From Cytophagaceae bacterium (GTDB taxonomy: Bacteria > Bacteroidota > Bacteroidia > Cytophagales > Flexibacteraceae), in contig JAIXYP010000013.1 of the NCBI GenBank assembly GCA_027490155.1, positions 1-64,000 of the forward strand: a stretch of DNA of 64,000 nt, written 5' to 3'. Numbering within the stretch: position 1 is the first letter of the stretch; each line of letters begins with the position of its first letter. Shown piece after piece: positions 17,672 through 26,713 of this stretch. The position numbers and the translations under genes are program-made. Below the pieces are notes generated by a model. That model saw only the letters and a program-made list of their open reading frames with translations, had not been told where the DNA came from and did no database searches.

Positions 17672-18901
17672 ATGACCAAAACCCAACAACGTATCGTCAC
17701 GCCAGCAGTAATTGTGGCAGCCTTAGGCTATTTTGTCGATATCTACGACCTATTGCTCTTTAGCATTGTCCGGAAAGCCAGCCTAGAGTCTTTAGGCTTT
17801 TCGGGTGCTGAGCTGGAGTCAAACGGAATCTTGTTGCTGAACCTCCAGATGGCTGGTATGCTGATAGGAGGGGTACTTTGGGGTGTGTTGGGAGATAAAA
17901 AAGGGCGACTTTCTGTTCTGTTTGGTTCCATCTTTTTGTATTCGGTAGCAAACGTGGCCAATGGTTTTGTTGGCAGCATCGAGAGTTACGGGTTTTGGCG
18001 CTTTGTTGCTGGCATTGGCCTAGCAGGCGAGCTGGGTGCAGGCATTACCCTCGTGACCGAGATTATGCCCAAAGAAACACGTGGATATGGTACCACCATT
18101 GTCGCAAGTATTGGCATTGCAGGTGCTGTTGTTGGAGGTGTATTAGCTGACATATTTGACTGGCGAACTTGTTACTTTATCGGTGGTGGGCTTGGCCTAG
18201 CCTTGTTACTGCTACGGGTAGGTGTTACAGAATCTGGGATGTATGCGCAGGTGCAAGAGGACAGCAAGGTGGAAAAGGGGAACTTTTTAGCCTTATTCAC
18301 CAACTGGAAACTTTTTGGTCGTTACCTAGGCTTCATTTGTATCGGACTGCCAATCTGGTACGTAGTCGGTATCCTAGTGACATTTTCGCCCGAGCTCGGT
18401 GCCTTACTAGGCACCGAAGGGATTAAGGCTGGCAAGGCGGTGATGTTCTGCTATGGCGGTATGGTGATCGGCGACATCCTTAGTGGTGTGTTGAGCCAAG
18501 TGCTTAAATCCCGCAAAAAAGTCCTTTGGGGATTCTGGATATTGGCCTTGGTGAGCATCGCGGTCTATTTTGGACTATCGGGTGTCACTGTTGGTCAGTT
18601 CTATGCCATTTGCTTGCTTTGCGGCATAGGTATCGGAAGCTGGGTTGTGTTTATGACGGCAGCTGCAGAGCAGTTTGGCACCAATATCCGGGCCACCGTC
18701 ACAACCACTGTGCCTAACTTCGTCCGTGGGGCAGTCATCCCGATGACATCTATGTATGCTGGGTTTGCGACCATCAATGGCCTAGGTTCGGTTGGTAGTG
18801 CCATGATCACGGGCACGCTAGTGATGTTACTAGCGGCTTGGGGCATCCATAACCTAAAAGAAACATTCGGCGAAAACATGGACTTCACGGAGTCCGTCTA
18901 G
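17672..18901 (+). CDS. Major facilitator superfamily transporter
   Basis: A 409-residue MFS permease with 12 predicted hydrophobic segments. The loop-2 signature GVLGDKKGRLSVLFGS is clear, as is the TM4-5 region with RFVAGIGLAGELGAGI and PKETRGYGTTI, which resembles the sugar/metabolite:H+ symporter branch. It is followed 43 bases later by a ROK kinase gene on the same strand, which suggests that it imports a sugar that the kinase phosphorylates. Substrate not determinable from sequence alone. Confidence 0.85.
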   Translation: MTKTQQRIVTPAVIVAALGYFVDIYDLLLFSIVRKASLESLGFSGAELESNGILLLNLQMAGMLIGGVLWGVLGDKKGRLSVLFGSIFLYSVANVANGFVGSIESYGFWRFVAGIGLAGELGAGITLVTEIMPKETRGYGTTIVASIGIAGAVVGGVLADIFDWRTCYFIGGGLGLALLLLRVGVTESGMYAQVQEDSKVEKGNFLALFTNWKLFGRYLGFICIGLPIWYVVGILVTFSPELGALLGTEGIKAGKAVMFCYGGMVIGDILSGVLSQVLKSRKKVLWGFWILALVSIAVYFGLSGVTVGQFYAICLLCGIGIGSWVVFMTAAAEQFGTNIRATVTTTVPNFVRGAVIPMTSMYAGFATINGLGSVGSAMITGTLVMLLAAWGIHNLKETFGENMDFTESV

Positions 18902-18944
18902 CCAGCAAAACACCAACTTACCATATCTGACTTTAGATTTTAGA

Positions 18945-19883
18945 ATGGCCTCGAAAAAACAAAAACCAGTGGCAGCCACAGCCCTATGGGGCATAGATCT
19001 TGGCGGAACCAAGATTGAAGGCGTTGTACTCGAAAGTGCTGCCAATCCTCTGATTCTGGCACGTCTGCGCCTGCCCACTGAAGCTGTCAAGGGGTATCAA
19101 CACATCTTGGGCCAGATTAAGTTGGTCGTAGAGCAACTTCAAGCCGAGGTCGGATTTGATCCTCTGGAGATTGGCGTTGGCACCCCCGGTACACGTGACC
19201 CTAAATCTGGACTTCAGAAAAACAGCAATACCGTCTGCCTTAATGGTCATGACCTGCAAGCAGACCTGACTGCAATACTAGGTGTGCCTACCAAGCTCGC
19301 CAATGATGCCAACTGCTTCGCACTGGCAGAAGACCGCATGGGCATTGTTCCTGATATAGTACCAAATGCAAAACTCACCTTTGGCATCATCATGGGGACT
19401 GGTGTCGGCGGAGGATTGGTCATGAATGGCCAGGTCTGGAATGGTGGCCATGGCATTGGTGGCGAATGGGGCCATAATTTCTTAGACGAGAATGGTGGGC
19501 CTTGTTACTGCGGCTTAACAGGTTGCATCGAAACGGTAATCTCAGGCCCATCGCTAGAACGATATTATAGAGAGCTGAGCGGCAAAGCCAAACCATTAGC
19601 TACCATCGTGCAGGACCATGAGGCAGGGCATGACCGCATCGCAACCAAAACTGTAGAACGGCTACTGGTTAACTTTGGCAAGGCTGTGGCTTCATTGGTC
19701 AATATCCTAGACCCAGATGCCTTGGTGATTGGCGGTGGGGTAGGCAATATCGACCTACTTTACACCGAGGGGCCTAGGTACATTGTCCAGCATCTGTTCA
19801 ATAACGAGTTCAACACCCCGCTCCTGAAACCCAAGTTGGGTGATAGTGCAGGCGTATTTGGGGCGGCTTATCTGGTTGGCTAA
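18945..19883 (+). CDS. ROK family sugar kinase
   Basis: A 312-residue ROK protein. The N-terminal ATP phosphate-binding loop is GIDLGGTKIEG, the zinc-binding motif is CYCGLTGCIE (about residues 186-195), and the sugar-binding GGEWGHN precedes it. There is no N-terminal winged helix, so it is a kinase (glucokinase, fructokinase or similar) and not a ROK repressor. It probably forms a transcription unit with the upstream MFS gene and would phosphorylate the imported sugar. Confidence 0.9.
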   Translation: MASKKQKPVAATALWGIDLGGTKIEGVVLESAANPLILARLRLPTEAVKGYQHILGQIKLVVEQLQAEVGFDPLEIGVGTPGTRDPKSGLQKNSNTVCLNGHDLQADLTAILGVPTKLANDANCFALAEDRMGIVPDIVPNAKLTFGIIMGTGVGGGLVMNGQVWNGGHGIGGEWGHNFLDENGGPCYCGLTGCIETVISGPSLERYYRELSGKAKPLATIVQDHEAGHDRIATKTVERLLVNFGKAVASLVNILDPDALVIGGGVGNIDLLYTEGPRYIVQHLFNNEFNTPLLKPKLGDSAGVFGAAYLVG

Positions 19884-20035
19884 TCTATCACTGGTCAATA
19901 CAAACTCAATTCTCAAGCTGAGATTCTATGCCTTGGCTGACGCCCAGCTCGAGAGTCAAGCGCTAGGCCATTGGCCCAGGTGGCAAATCTGGTACGAAAA
20001 ACTGTAAGCATAGACCCCATCATACGCCTTTGCCT

Positions 20036-20043
20036 TACCTTTG
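20036..20043 (+). promoter_or_regulatory. -7 promoter element immediately upstream of the pseudouridine synthase start
   Basis: TACCTTTG matches the Bacteroidota -7 consensus TAnnTTTG and ends eight bases before the ATG at 20051, so the transcript would have almost no leader. It argues against the upstream ATG at 20030, which would lie before the promoter. No TTG at ideal -33 spacing. Confidence 0.5.
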
Positions 20044-20050
20044 TGTTTCC

Positions 20051-20800
20051 ATGACTATAGACCCATTAAGGTCCAGCACATCCTTGAAGAACAAAGTATT
20101 AGATATTCTATTCGAGAATGACGATTATTTCGTCGTCAATAAGCCTCCTCACATATCCACACTGGACGAGCGCACCGAAGGTGGTGCCCCTGGCATGATC
20201 AGGCTAGCCAAGGACTATATTGAGGACGCACAAGCTTGCCATCGGCTAGACAAAGAAACGAGCGGTGCCTTGCTCTTTGCAAAACACCCCGAGGCCTACC
20301 GTAATGCCGCTATGCAGTTCGAGCATCGGGAGGTAACCAAAATATACCATGCCGTAGTAGGTGGTGTGCAGGACCTGCAAGGTGTCAATGTCTTTTTGCC
20401 GATCCTTCAGCTTAAACACGGAGTAGTCAAGATTGACAAGCTCGAAGGCAAAATGGCCGAAACATTGGTCCAGACCAAACAAGTCTATCGGGCTCATACC
20501 TTGGTCGAGTGTTTCCCGGTCACGGGTCGGATGCACCAAATCCGGATCCACCTCAGCTGCCTGGATGCACCTATCGTTGCAGACGATACCTATGGTGGCA
20601 AGCCGATCTATCTATCCGAGATCAAACGAAAGTTCAACCTCAAACAAGAGACTGACGAAAAGCCGCTGATTTCGCGTGTAGCCCTCCATGCCTACTCATT
20701 AACGTTTGCTGGAATGGAAGGCGAAGAAATCAAAGTGGTTGCCCCCTACCCCAAAGACTTTAGAGCGCTAATTACTCAGCTCGAAAAACATAGTAAGTAG
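20051..20800 (+). CDS. RluA family pseudouridine synthase
   Basis: A 249-residue RluA/RsuA-like pseudouridine synthase that isomerises uridine in rRNA or tRNA. The catalytic Asp is in the motif HRLDKETSG (about residue 64); downstream are KIYHAVVGG and the C-terminal RMHQIRIHL, both RluA hallmarks. There is no N-terminal S4 domain. The frame has an alternative ATG at 20030, but the -7 element at 20036-20043 favours 20051. Target base unknown. Confidence 0.9.
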   Translation: MTIDPLRSSTSLKNKVLDILFENDDYFVVNKPPHISTLDERTEGGAPGMIRLAKDYIEDAQACHRLDKETSGALLFAKHPEAYRNAAMQFEHREVTKIYHAVVGGVQDLQGVNVFLPILQLKHGVVKIDKLEGKMAETLVQTKQVYRAHTLVECFPVTGRMHQIRIHLSCLDAPIVADDTYGGKPIYLSEIKRKFNLKQETDEKPLISRVALHAYSLTFAGMEGEEIKVVAPYPKDFRALITQLEKHSK

Positions 20801-20858
20801 TTTCCTAGGCCTCTGCCACTACCATAATCCACCCTTAACACCTAGCCACAGAAATAGC

Positions 20859-22082
20859 ATGAGACTTTGGCTCCTGATTGCCCGACGCTATTTCTTCAGC
20901 CGCCAGAAGCGGAACTTCATCAACATCCTGTCCATCATTAGTTTGTTGGGGGTTGCGGTAGGCACTGCTGCTTTGGTGATTGTGCTTTCGGCCTTTAATG
21001 GGATGCGTGATGTGGCAAGGGAGATGTATCAGGTGTTTGACCCGACATTAAAGGTGGTGCCAGCTAGTGGTAAGTGGCTGTTAGTCTCCCCTACCCTACT
21101 TGGACAAGTTCGGTCAGTGCCCACAGTGGCCGAGGTGAGCGAAGCCTTAGAGGATAATGTCTTATTAATGCATGGTGGTGACCAAGCCATTGTAAGGCTG
21201 AAGGCGATCTCAGCCAGCAAAAACCTCAGTGACCGTCTCAAACCAGCCATGATCGCAGGCCAGTCCAACCTAAGTGACCATGAGCGCAGCTTTGCATTGG
21301 TTGGAGTAGGCATCGTCCAGTCGCTAAAGATTGACCCTCAAAGTGGCCTAGACGACATCCAACTCTGGTATCCGAAGAACAAAAAAAGCCAAAGCCTGAA
21401 CCCCGAAAATGCGTTCAACAAACGCTACATCACAGTCGGTGGTACTTTCGGCATCGAGGCTAGCTTTGATAATCAGTACGTCATGGCCCCGATTGCCTTT
21501 GGGGTAGAGCTAATGGGAGCTGGCGACAACCGAAGTTATCTGGAGGTAGCCCTCCAGCCGAACGCTGATGTGGCCAAAACCAAAGACCAGCTTCACGACC
21601 TTCTTGGTGACAAATATGTCGTCCAGGATGGAGATGACCAACATGCAGATTTGATCAAGATTCTACGGCTGGAAAAGCTCTTTGTGTTCATAGCCCTAAG
21701 CTTCATTTTGCTGATTGCCTCGTTCAATATATATGTGTCGCTCAGCATGCTGGCAGTGGACAAACAAGCGGATCTTACCATCCTGCGGGCAATGGGCGCA
21801 GACGATGCCTTAATGCGGCGGATATTTATGGCCGTTGGTAGTTTTATTGCTATCACAGGGGCGATTATTGGGCTTGGGATCGGGATAGCGGTATGTATGG
21901 CCCAACAGACTTATGGCATCGTTGGCATGGGGATAACAAATGCTCTGGTGGATGCCTACCCTGTCACGATCGATCCCAATGACCTGATTGCGATCGCATT
22001 GGTGATCGTGATAATCACCCTGCTGTCATCGATAGGGCCAGCGCTCAAGGCTATGAGGATCGGAACCAGGGTTGAGGTATAG
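20859..22082 (+). CDS. ABC transporter permease, LolC/LolE-FtsX family
   Basis: A 407-residue permease with the typical layout: one N-terminal membrane helix after LIARRYFFSRQKRNFINILS, a large periplasmic domain (residues ~45-265), and three C-terminal helices with FNIYVSLSMLAVDKQADLTILRAMGA between. This fits lipoprotein-releasing permeases of the Lol system. The partner ATPase LolD is not adjacent. It starts 58 bases after the pseudouridine synthase gene on the same strand. Confidence 0.87.
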   Translation: MRLWLLIARRYFFSRQKRNFINILSIISLLGVAVGTAALVIVLSAFNGMRDVAREMYQVFDPTLKVVPASGKWLLVSPTLLGQVRSVPTVAEVSEALEDNVLLMHGGDQAIVRLKAISASKNLSDRLKPAMIAGQSNLSDHERSFALVGVGIVQSLKIDPQSGLDDIQLWYPKNKKSQSLNPENAFNKRYITVGGTFGIEASFDNQYVMAPIAFGVELMGAGDNRSYLEVALQPNADVAKTKDQLHDLLGDKYVVQDGDDQHADLIKILRLEKLFVFIALSFILLIASFNIYVSLSMLAVDKQADLTILRAMGADDALMRRIFMAVGSFIAITGAIIGLGIGIAVCMAQQTYGIVGMGITNALVDAYPVTIDPNDLIAIALVIVIITLLSSIGPALKAMRIGTRVEV

Positions 22083-22117
22083 CTAACAAAATCTCAAGGC
22101 AAGACGTTTTGGTTTGG

Positions 22118-22142
22118 CCAAAAGCTCCTGGCTTTTGGTTTG
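22118..22142 (+). terminator. Probable terminator after the Lol-type permease
   Basis: CCAAAAGC at 22118-22125 and GCTTTTGG at 22131-22138 form an 8-bp stem with a 5-base loop, followed by TTTGGGTTT. The U-tract is interrupted, so the call is moderate. Confidence 0.5.
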
Positions 22143-22237
22143 GGTTTAGACGCTGGATTGGTTATCATTGTCTGGGTCAAGGCAGGTTAACCTTACTTTA
22201 GCTACTTACACATCCAACTATTAATCAAAACTTTAGG

Positions 22238-25200
22238 ATGAATCAGTTGATAACACGTCTACTAAAGGGGGTCTTGCCACTGCTTTGCGCTCTCATGCCC
22301 TGTTTGCCAGGTTTGGCACAACCAAATAGCACAGCCGTAACTGGCTACGGATACGGCTCTGGCTATAATAGTATACTGAACCTATCTGACGGGACTATAT
22401 TGGTGGCAGGAGGAGGCACATCCCTAAGCTGGGTGCCTATAGGGATACCCGTTGACACACTAAGCATCCCGCAAACTCGCAGGTCAGCTGCTGATACCAC
22501 CAAGTTCGGGATCGTATCCTCAGCGCCAGGTCAAATTGGCTACTTGCTACACCTCAGTGGCGATTTTCAGCGTCTGATCCGCGTAACGGCCATGCCGCCA
22601 GGGCTTGTGCCTGATATTGTGAAGATCAGGGCGACCAACCTGCCTGGGGCTGCCTCAGGGCAGATTTACATCAGTGGCCGAAGGAACGACCCCAATGTCA
22701 AGGGCTATTACATTGCGAAACTTAATGGCAATTATGTTAACAACCCTCCCACTGCTGCTGACTGGACTTTTGACGTTAGGAGCCTAGATCGCAGGCACAA
22801 CATGGGGGCAGCCTCGCCATTCCCAGCTGGGGTAGAGTCCGACGTCAGAAAATACCAACCTTGGGATGTTGGTGCAGATGGAAAGGTCTATTTTGTACTA
22901 GATCGTGAGTTTTCGGATGACTGGTGCGCAATCCATCGACTGAGGGCAAACGGCACCCTTGATGTGGTCGAAAACTGGCGCGTTCACTGGACGGGAGATG
23001 GCACACAATCTTTCAACCGTGGGCCTTCAATGCGGCTCACACCAGCCTCAAGCTACAGCGGCCCTGGCCAAATCACCTCAAGTGGCATTATCCTGAAGCT
23101 CAACCGCAATGGTCACCTGCGCTCCGCCACTCAAGCAGAGTTTGATAGTCTCAGCATGGACGATAATGGCAACCTTGGTCGGAAAGGTGCCTACCCAGAT
23201 GACATACTTTTTGACGGACCTTTAGCCTTTTCGGCTGGTAATTTTGCCCCTGCCTCTGCAGGTGGGCAAACAGGTATGCTACCAAACCTAAACGGGGGCA
23301 ATACGCCAACACCAAGGTGCGTGGCCTTGACCGTGGATAGATCTACTGGAGATTTTGTGTTCGGCTATAGTGTCTATAGTACCTCGCCTAACTCTGGCGT
23401 GCATGATTTCGAGCCAGCAATTGTCTGCATGGACAGCTCCGGACGGATGAAATGGTGGGCGCGCTGCTACCAAACAACCGCCCAGAATAGCAATGCCCAA
23501 CAACATATTGACCACCTCGCTATTGACTATTACAACCGTCGAGTGGTGGTTGCTGGCCGAACTTATGGCGACTGTGCCAACAACTTTTGGGCAGGTAATC
23601 AGCTATCTTGGAATCTTGGCGGCACTGGTTTCCTCAATCGGTTCACCGGGCCAAGCCATAGCAACTATATTAGTTGGATTGGGGCACTAGGTATGACTGG
23701 CAATGTCATTGAGGGCAAAATCCTGAGGGCAACTTACGTTGGTGAGGCTGCCGACACCCTAGTCGGGACTCCGTATGCCAATCGGTTATACAATGGGTTC
23801 CCAAACATCAATACCGCCAATGTCCCTCTGGCAAATACCGAAACGGAGGATCTTTATGTTCTAGAGGATGGGCGAGTGGTCTGGGCTGGCAAAACCAACC
23901 GCGCCATGACAACCAAAGGGGCATTGCACCCAATGCTAAAGTTTGGCGAAGGTTATGTCAGGCCACAAAGTTTGGTAAGGGTCTATTCAGCAGATCTTGA
24001 TACTGTGATATACTCGTCAATGGTTGCTACTTGCTGGAACGAATTGATCAAGTCCAGCAGCCAACCATTAGGAAACCTTCGTGTTTTTGCCAAGCAACAA
24101 GGACCAGACCTATCTATCCTAGCTGTCGGCACTCAATACGAAGCTGGGAATATTGGCCTATTGCGTAAGCCTCAATGGGCTGACTCCGTTGCAAGGGTAC
24201 AGACTAGCAGCGCACCGATATTTGCCATGCTCCCGGTGCATAAACAAAATTCGATAGCCGCGGAGCTACCACGTCCTGATACGATTTTTGCAACGTCTGT
24301 TCCAGGGACTTGTGCTGGTACACTTGATACCTTTAGGGTAAGGCGAGTGCCTGGTATGAAGTCCGTCATTTGGTCATTAGGTACAGGGTGGGTAGGTTTT
24401 AGTCAGGACACAATTTTGGTTGCTCGCAGCCTTCCGACAACCTCAACCATAAGCTATATAACTGTCGCCTACCAAGACTCCTTCTCCAGATCTAAACAGC
24501 TGACGATTGTCTTGCCCGCACCGATCCGTACTGCCAATGTATCGCAGCTATTGCCAAGGCCCACAACTAATTTACTTTGTGTAGGACAGCCTTTCACCTT
24601 GTCAAGTGTTCGGTCTGGCAGCATTACTCGCTTTGATTTCACATCCTCTGTTGCAGGATGGGTTCCGCAATCTGGTACTGATACCTCGGCAACCTATATC
24701 GTCCCTGCCCTAGCGGACACAAGTGCCATTTTCGTCAGGGCGATCAATAGCTGTGGGCCAGGTGCTTGGCGCAAGTTGCCACTCCCACGCCCAGTGGCCA
24801 AACCTACAAAACCAACCATCATCGACTCTTCCGGTTTTTTGGTAAGCTCGGTATCGGGTGGTATCCAGTGGTACCGAAACGGCAGCATCTTGACAGGATC
24901 TACCAATCGTCGCCTTCCTATCACCACCTCAACTTCAGGATCATTCACTGTAATTGCTACCAACCGTTGTGGAGCTGATACCAGTGCTGCCTTCGTTGTT
25001 GTTGGATTACCAAACAGCATAACTTCTCAACTTAGCCTATACCCTAACCCAACTAATACGGGGTTTGTCAAAATCACTGGTGATCAGGCAATTCTGCAAG
25101 TCCAGATCCTGAATAGTCTAGGTCAAGTCGTGCTGGTGGGCCAACCAAATGGCGAAGGCGACCTTGACCTTGCTGGGTTAACCCAAGGCACCTATTGGCT

Positions 25201-25243
25201 CAGGGTGGATGGCCATCGCCCGATGGTTTTGGTCAACCATTAA
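22238..25243 (+). CDS. Large secreted T9SS cargo protein, probable beta-propeller
   Basis: A 1001-residue protein with an N-terminal signal peptide (LLKGVLPLLCALMPCLPGLAQ) and a C-terminal T9SS type A sorting domain starting LSLYPNPTNTGFVKI and ending with GLTQGTYWLRVDG. The bulk contains repeated strand-turn elements such as DGTILVAGGG, GQIYISGRR, DGKVYFVLDRE, RRVVVAGRTYGD and DGRVVWAGKT, which suggest a beta-propeller or delta-60-like repeat fold. Before the sorting domain is an Ig-like module with IQWYRNG and CGADTSAAFVV, similar in style to the one in the amylase at 42301. Enzyme activity is not recognisable. Likely surface-attached or released. Confidence 0.75.
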   Translation: MNQLITRLLKGVLPLLCALMPCLPGLAQPNSTAVTGYGYGSGYNSILNLSDGTILVAGGGTSLSWVPIGIPVDTLSIPQTRRSAADTTKFGIVSSAPGQIGYLLHLSGDFQRLIRVTAMPPGLVPDIVKIRATNLPGAASGQIYISGRRNDPNVKGYYIAKLNGNYVNNPPTAADWTFDVRSLDRRHNMGAASPFPAGVESDVRKYQPWDVGADGKVYFVLDREFSDDWCAIHRLRANGTLDVVENWRVHWTGDGTQSFNRGPSMRLTPASSYSGPGQITSSGIILKLNRNGHLRSATQAEFDSLSMDDNGNLGRKGAYPDDILFDGPLAFSAGNFAPASAGGQTGMLPNLNGGNTPTPRCVALTVDRSTGDFVFGYSVYSTSPNSGVHDFEPAIVCMDSSGRMKWWARCYQTTAQNSNAQQHIDHLAIDYYNRRVVVAGRTYGDCANNFWAGNQLSWNLGGTGFLNRFTGPSHSNYISWIGALGMTGNVIEGKILRATYVGEAADTLVGTPYANRLYNGFPNINTANVPLANTETEDLYVLEDGRVVWAGKTNRAMTTKGALHPMLKFGEGYVRPQSLVRVYSADLDTVIYSSMVATCWNELIKSSSQPLGNLRVFAKQQGPDLSILAVGTQYEAGNIGLLRKPQWADSVARVQTSSAPIFAMLPVHKQNSIAAELPRPDTIFATSVPGTCAGTLDTFRVRRVPGMKSVIWSLGTGWVGFSQDTILVARSLPTTSTISYITVAYQDSFSRSKQLTIVLPAPIRTANVSQLLPRPTTNLLCVGQPFTLSSVRSGSITRFDFTSSVAGWVPQSGTDTSATYIVPALADTSAIFVRAINSCGPGAWRKLPLPRPVAKPTKPTIIDSSGFLVSSVSGGIQWYRNGSILTGSTNRRLPITTSTSGSFTVIATNRCGADTSAAFVVVGLPNSITSQLSLYPNPTNTGFVKITGDQAILQVQILNSLGQVVLVGQPNGEGDLDLAGLTQGTYWLRVDGHRPMVLVNH

Positions 25244-25273
25244 CAGCTCCAAGCCTAGGAGCTTATACCAACC

Positions 25274-25318
25274 AAAACACCCTGTCTGAGGCTCAAAAGG
25301 CCATAGACAGGGTGTTTT
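25274..25318. terminator. Bidirectional rho-independent terminator
   Basis: A perfect 14-bp stem, arms 25274-25287 and 25305-25318 (core ACACCCTGTCT / AGACAGGGTGT), with U-tracts in both directions. It serves the T9SS cargo gene and the convergent glycosyltransferase. Confidence 0.85.
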
Positions 25319-25361
25319 TAGTTTAGCATTTGAAGTCAACAGAAAATTGGCAACACCCTCA

Positions 25362-26303
25362 TTACGACTCTAGTATCTTTTCCTCGTCAACTATGTAAAG
25401 AGGACGATTTTTGACGTTTTGGCTTAGGCGACCAATGTACTCGCCAATGATACCGATCGTGACCAACTGGACACCTCCCAAGAATAAGATTGAGACCATG
25501 AGGCTAGCCCAACCGTCAACAGTGGTGTGAGATACTAGTTTACCATAGAGTGCATAAATCAGCACAAGTGCTGCTACACCACTGATGGTAAAGCCAGTGA
25601 AGGTAGCCAACTTAAGCGGGAAGTCCGAAAAGGAAGTGATGCCATCCATCGCAAACTTAATCATCTTGGCATAGGTATAGCCAGTGACTCCACCTGCACG
25701 CTCCTGGCGGTCATACTCTATGTAGGTTTGCCGAAACCCAATCCAGCTGATTTGGCCTCGCAAAAACTTATGTTGCTCAGGCATCAACTTCAGATAGTGT
25801 ACCACTTTGGCATCCATCAAGCGGAAGTCCCCAGTATCCACTGGGATGGAAACGGATGTAATGCTGGCCAATAGTCGATAAAACACCTTGGCAGTCAGTA
25901 GCTTGAGCCAACTTTCACCTGGGCGTTTTCGCCGTCGGGCATATACAACCTCGAAGCCATCATCCATCTTGTTCCAAAGGTCAGCAATCAACTCCGGCGG
26001 GTCTTGAAGATCTGCATCAATAATCGCAACCCTGCCTCCAAGTGCCCGATCCAGACCAGCACTGACTGCTATCTGGTGCCCAAAGTTGCGACTCAAAATC
26101 ACATACCGGACTGCAGTATCTGCCATGGCTAGGGCCTTCATCAAATCAGCAGATTTGTCTCTGCTACCGTCGTTAACGAAGATCAGCTCGTAGGACACGC
26201 CCAAATCTTGTGACACCATGGTCAACCGCTGATACAAGGCTGGCAGGTTGGCCTCCTCGTTATAGATCGGGATGATGACAGATAGGTCAATGGCTGGAGA
26301 CAT
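25362..26303 (-). CDS. Family 2 glycosyltransferase, GtrB/DPM1-like
   Basis: A 313-residue GT2 enzyme that probably transfers a sugar from a nucleotide donor to undecaprenyl or dolichyl phosphate. The N-terminal GT-A domain has SVIIPIYNEE, VNDGSRDKS and the DxD-type motif IIDADLQDPPE (about residue 96). Two C-terminal membrane helices (about residues 230-255 and 268-292) and the terminal region IGIIGEYIGRL are typical of GtrB-like membrane enzymes. It stands alone and converges on the T9SS cargo gene. Confidence 0.9.
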   Translation of the reverse strand: MSPAIDLSVIIPIYNEEANLPALYQRLTMVSQDLGVSYELIFVNDGSRDKSADLMKALAMADTAVRYVILSRNFGHQIAVSAGLDRALGGRVAIIDADLQDPPELIADLWNKMDDGFEVVYARRRKRPGESWLKLLTAKVFYRLLASITSVSIPVDTGDFRLMDAKVVHYLKLMPEQHKFLRGQISWIGFRQTYIEYDRQERAGGVTGYTYAKMIKFAMDGITSFSDFPLKLATFTGFTISGVAALVLIYALYGKLVSHTTVDGWASLMVSILFLGGVQLVTIGIIGEYIGRLSQNVKNRPLYIVDEEKILES

Positions 26304-26713
26304 TAGGTGGGCTACTTTGGAGGTGTTTGGTCAGTCGTTGGCCATGTTATACTATTACATTGGCTATCCTGAGCAGGGTCAGAAGGTGCCAAAATTAGCT
26401 GGACTAGGCATACAAAACTAGTCCTTGAGGCCTGTCGACAACGTACCTCACGCAAAATGGGTATCATAATTGCCCAATATTTGGTAATCTTGCCAGCTAG
26501 GTCAGTTTACTACCCATCCTTAACTTTGGCAACATAGTTGCATACGGTGAGGGGATATGCTTATTACTGTGAAGACCTAAAGGGTAATAACTTAGCTTGA
26601 GCAAGCGTGTAAATTGGGCCCAATAATTTTGCCATTAGTGTTTTAAGCCCAAGGCCGATCCTTAACCAATAATCAATACCACCCAATCACCTCAACAGAG
26701 GCAATATCTCGAT
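26304..26713. other. Intergenic region between the GT2 gene and the cytoplasmic GH13 gene
   Basis: 410 bases between divergent genes. A minus-strand -7 element TAATTTTG (plus 26390-26397), with TTTG on the minus strand 15 bases further upstream, could drive the glycosyltransferase. On the plus strand TAACTTTG at 26521-26528 could serve the GH13 gene with a long leader. I see no RNA gene. Confidence 0.4.
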
